The translations under genes and the position numbers were made by a program. From NCBI GenBank assembly GCA_018434325.1, contig JAHDPO010000033.1, positions 1 to 50,771 of the forward strand: a stretch of 50,771 nucleotides of DNA, given 5' to 3'. Each line of letters starts with the position of its first letter. The first letter of the stretch is position 1. Shown one piece after another: positions 50,714 through 50,771 of the stretch. The notes under the pieces are model-generated. The model was not told where the DNA came from. It did no database searches and saw only the letters and a program-made list of their open reading frames with translations. Source of the DNA: Clostridia bacterium (GTDB lineage: Bacteria > Bacillota > Peptococcia > DRI-13 > UBA5745).

Positions 50714-50771
50714 GTGGATAACTTTTTGCTTTTAATCAGGCTACCCTAGGGCTATGTAAATGTTTGCCGCA

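Noticed and set aside
50714-50722. DnaA box TGTGGATAA suggesting an origin
   Set aside because: Only one match is seen, with no cluster, AT-rich unwinding region or dnaA/dnaN genes in the window.

Overview
The window looks like chromosomal DNA of a strictly anaerobic, low-to-mid-GC Bacillota (Clostridia or Negativicutes; I cannot go finer). Supporting signs are AGGAGG-type ribosome binding sites with frequent GTG/TTG starts, a superoxide reductase, guanine and TPP riboswitches acting through intrinsic terminators, an Lsa-type ABC-F ATPase, an MPT-type molybdenum hydroxylase, and an SLH-domain surface protein. No phage, CRISPR or intact transposase gene is visible.

Layout. (1) 1-13725, all minus strand: a palindrome-rich end and terminator, apgM, a DUF6320-like membrane protein with a condensation-domain acyltransferase, a superoxide reductase, and then the purine operon, which is transcribed guaD > xdhA > fused FAD/2Fe-2S subunit > SDR > xpt > guaB. 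All six genes centre on xanthine or XMP. The operon starts at a TTGACA-17-TATGCT promoter followed by a guanine riboswitch whose P3 arm is also the 5' arm of an intrinsic terminator. That arrangement predicts guanine turns the operon ON. Upstream lies a PAS/AAA+/Fis sigma-54 activator. (2) 13811-23622, plus strand: a near-perfect -24/-12 promoter drives nine catabolic genes (cyclase-fold hydrolase, divergent Nramp-like transporter, HMGL-like aldolase/synthase, PreA-like oxidoreductase, cupin, two zinc dehydrogenases, IlvD/Edd dehydratase, crotonase). I do not recognise the pathway as a whole.

(3) 23629-37278, minus strand: a two-component system, a MATE pump, and an envelope operon (ABC-F, PIG-L deacetylase, GT2-GtrA fusion, phosphodiester glycosidase, two low-complexity unknown proteins). 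Upstream is thiW with a TPP riboswitch and a second, unassigned structured RNA domain. The ABC-F leader contains tandem 92-bp palindromic units and an attenuator-like hairpin. (4) 37741-40946, plus strand: a small unknown protein, a split UxaA dehydratase with a LarA-like Ni-pincer isomerase, and tRNA-Ala(CGC). (5) 40994-50771: a structured intergenic stretch and a ~3000-residue mosaic surface protein (GLUG repeats, Ig-like/MBG, InlB-type, three SLH, cell-wall-binding repeats). This gene lacks a recognisable signal peptide and begins next to an IS-end-like inverted repeat.

The strongest candidates for something new are the ON-type guanine riboswitch with its xanthine-hub operon, the sigma-54 catabolic cluster, the second RNA domain in the thiW leader, and the palindromic ABC-F leader. 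All identifications are by eye; no database search or folding program was run.
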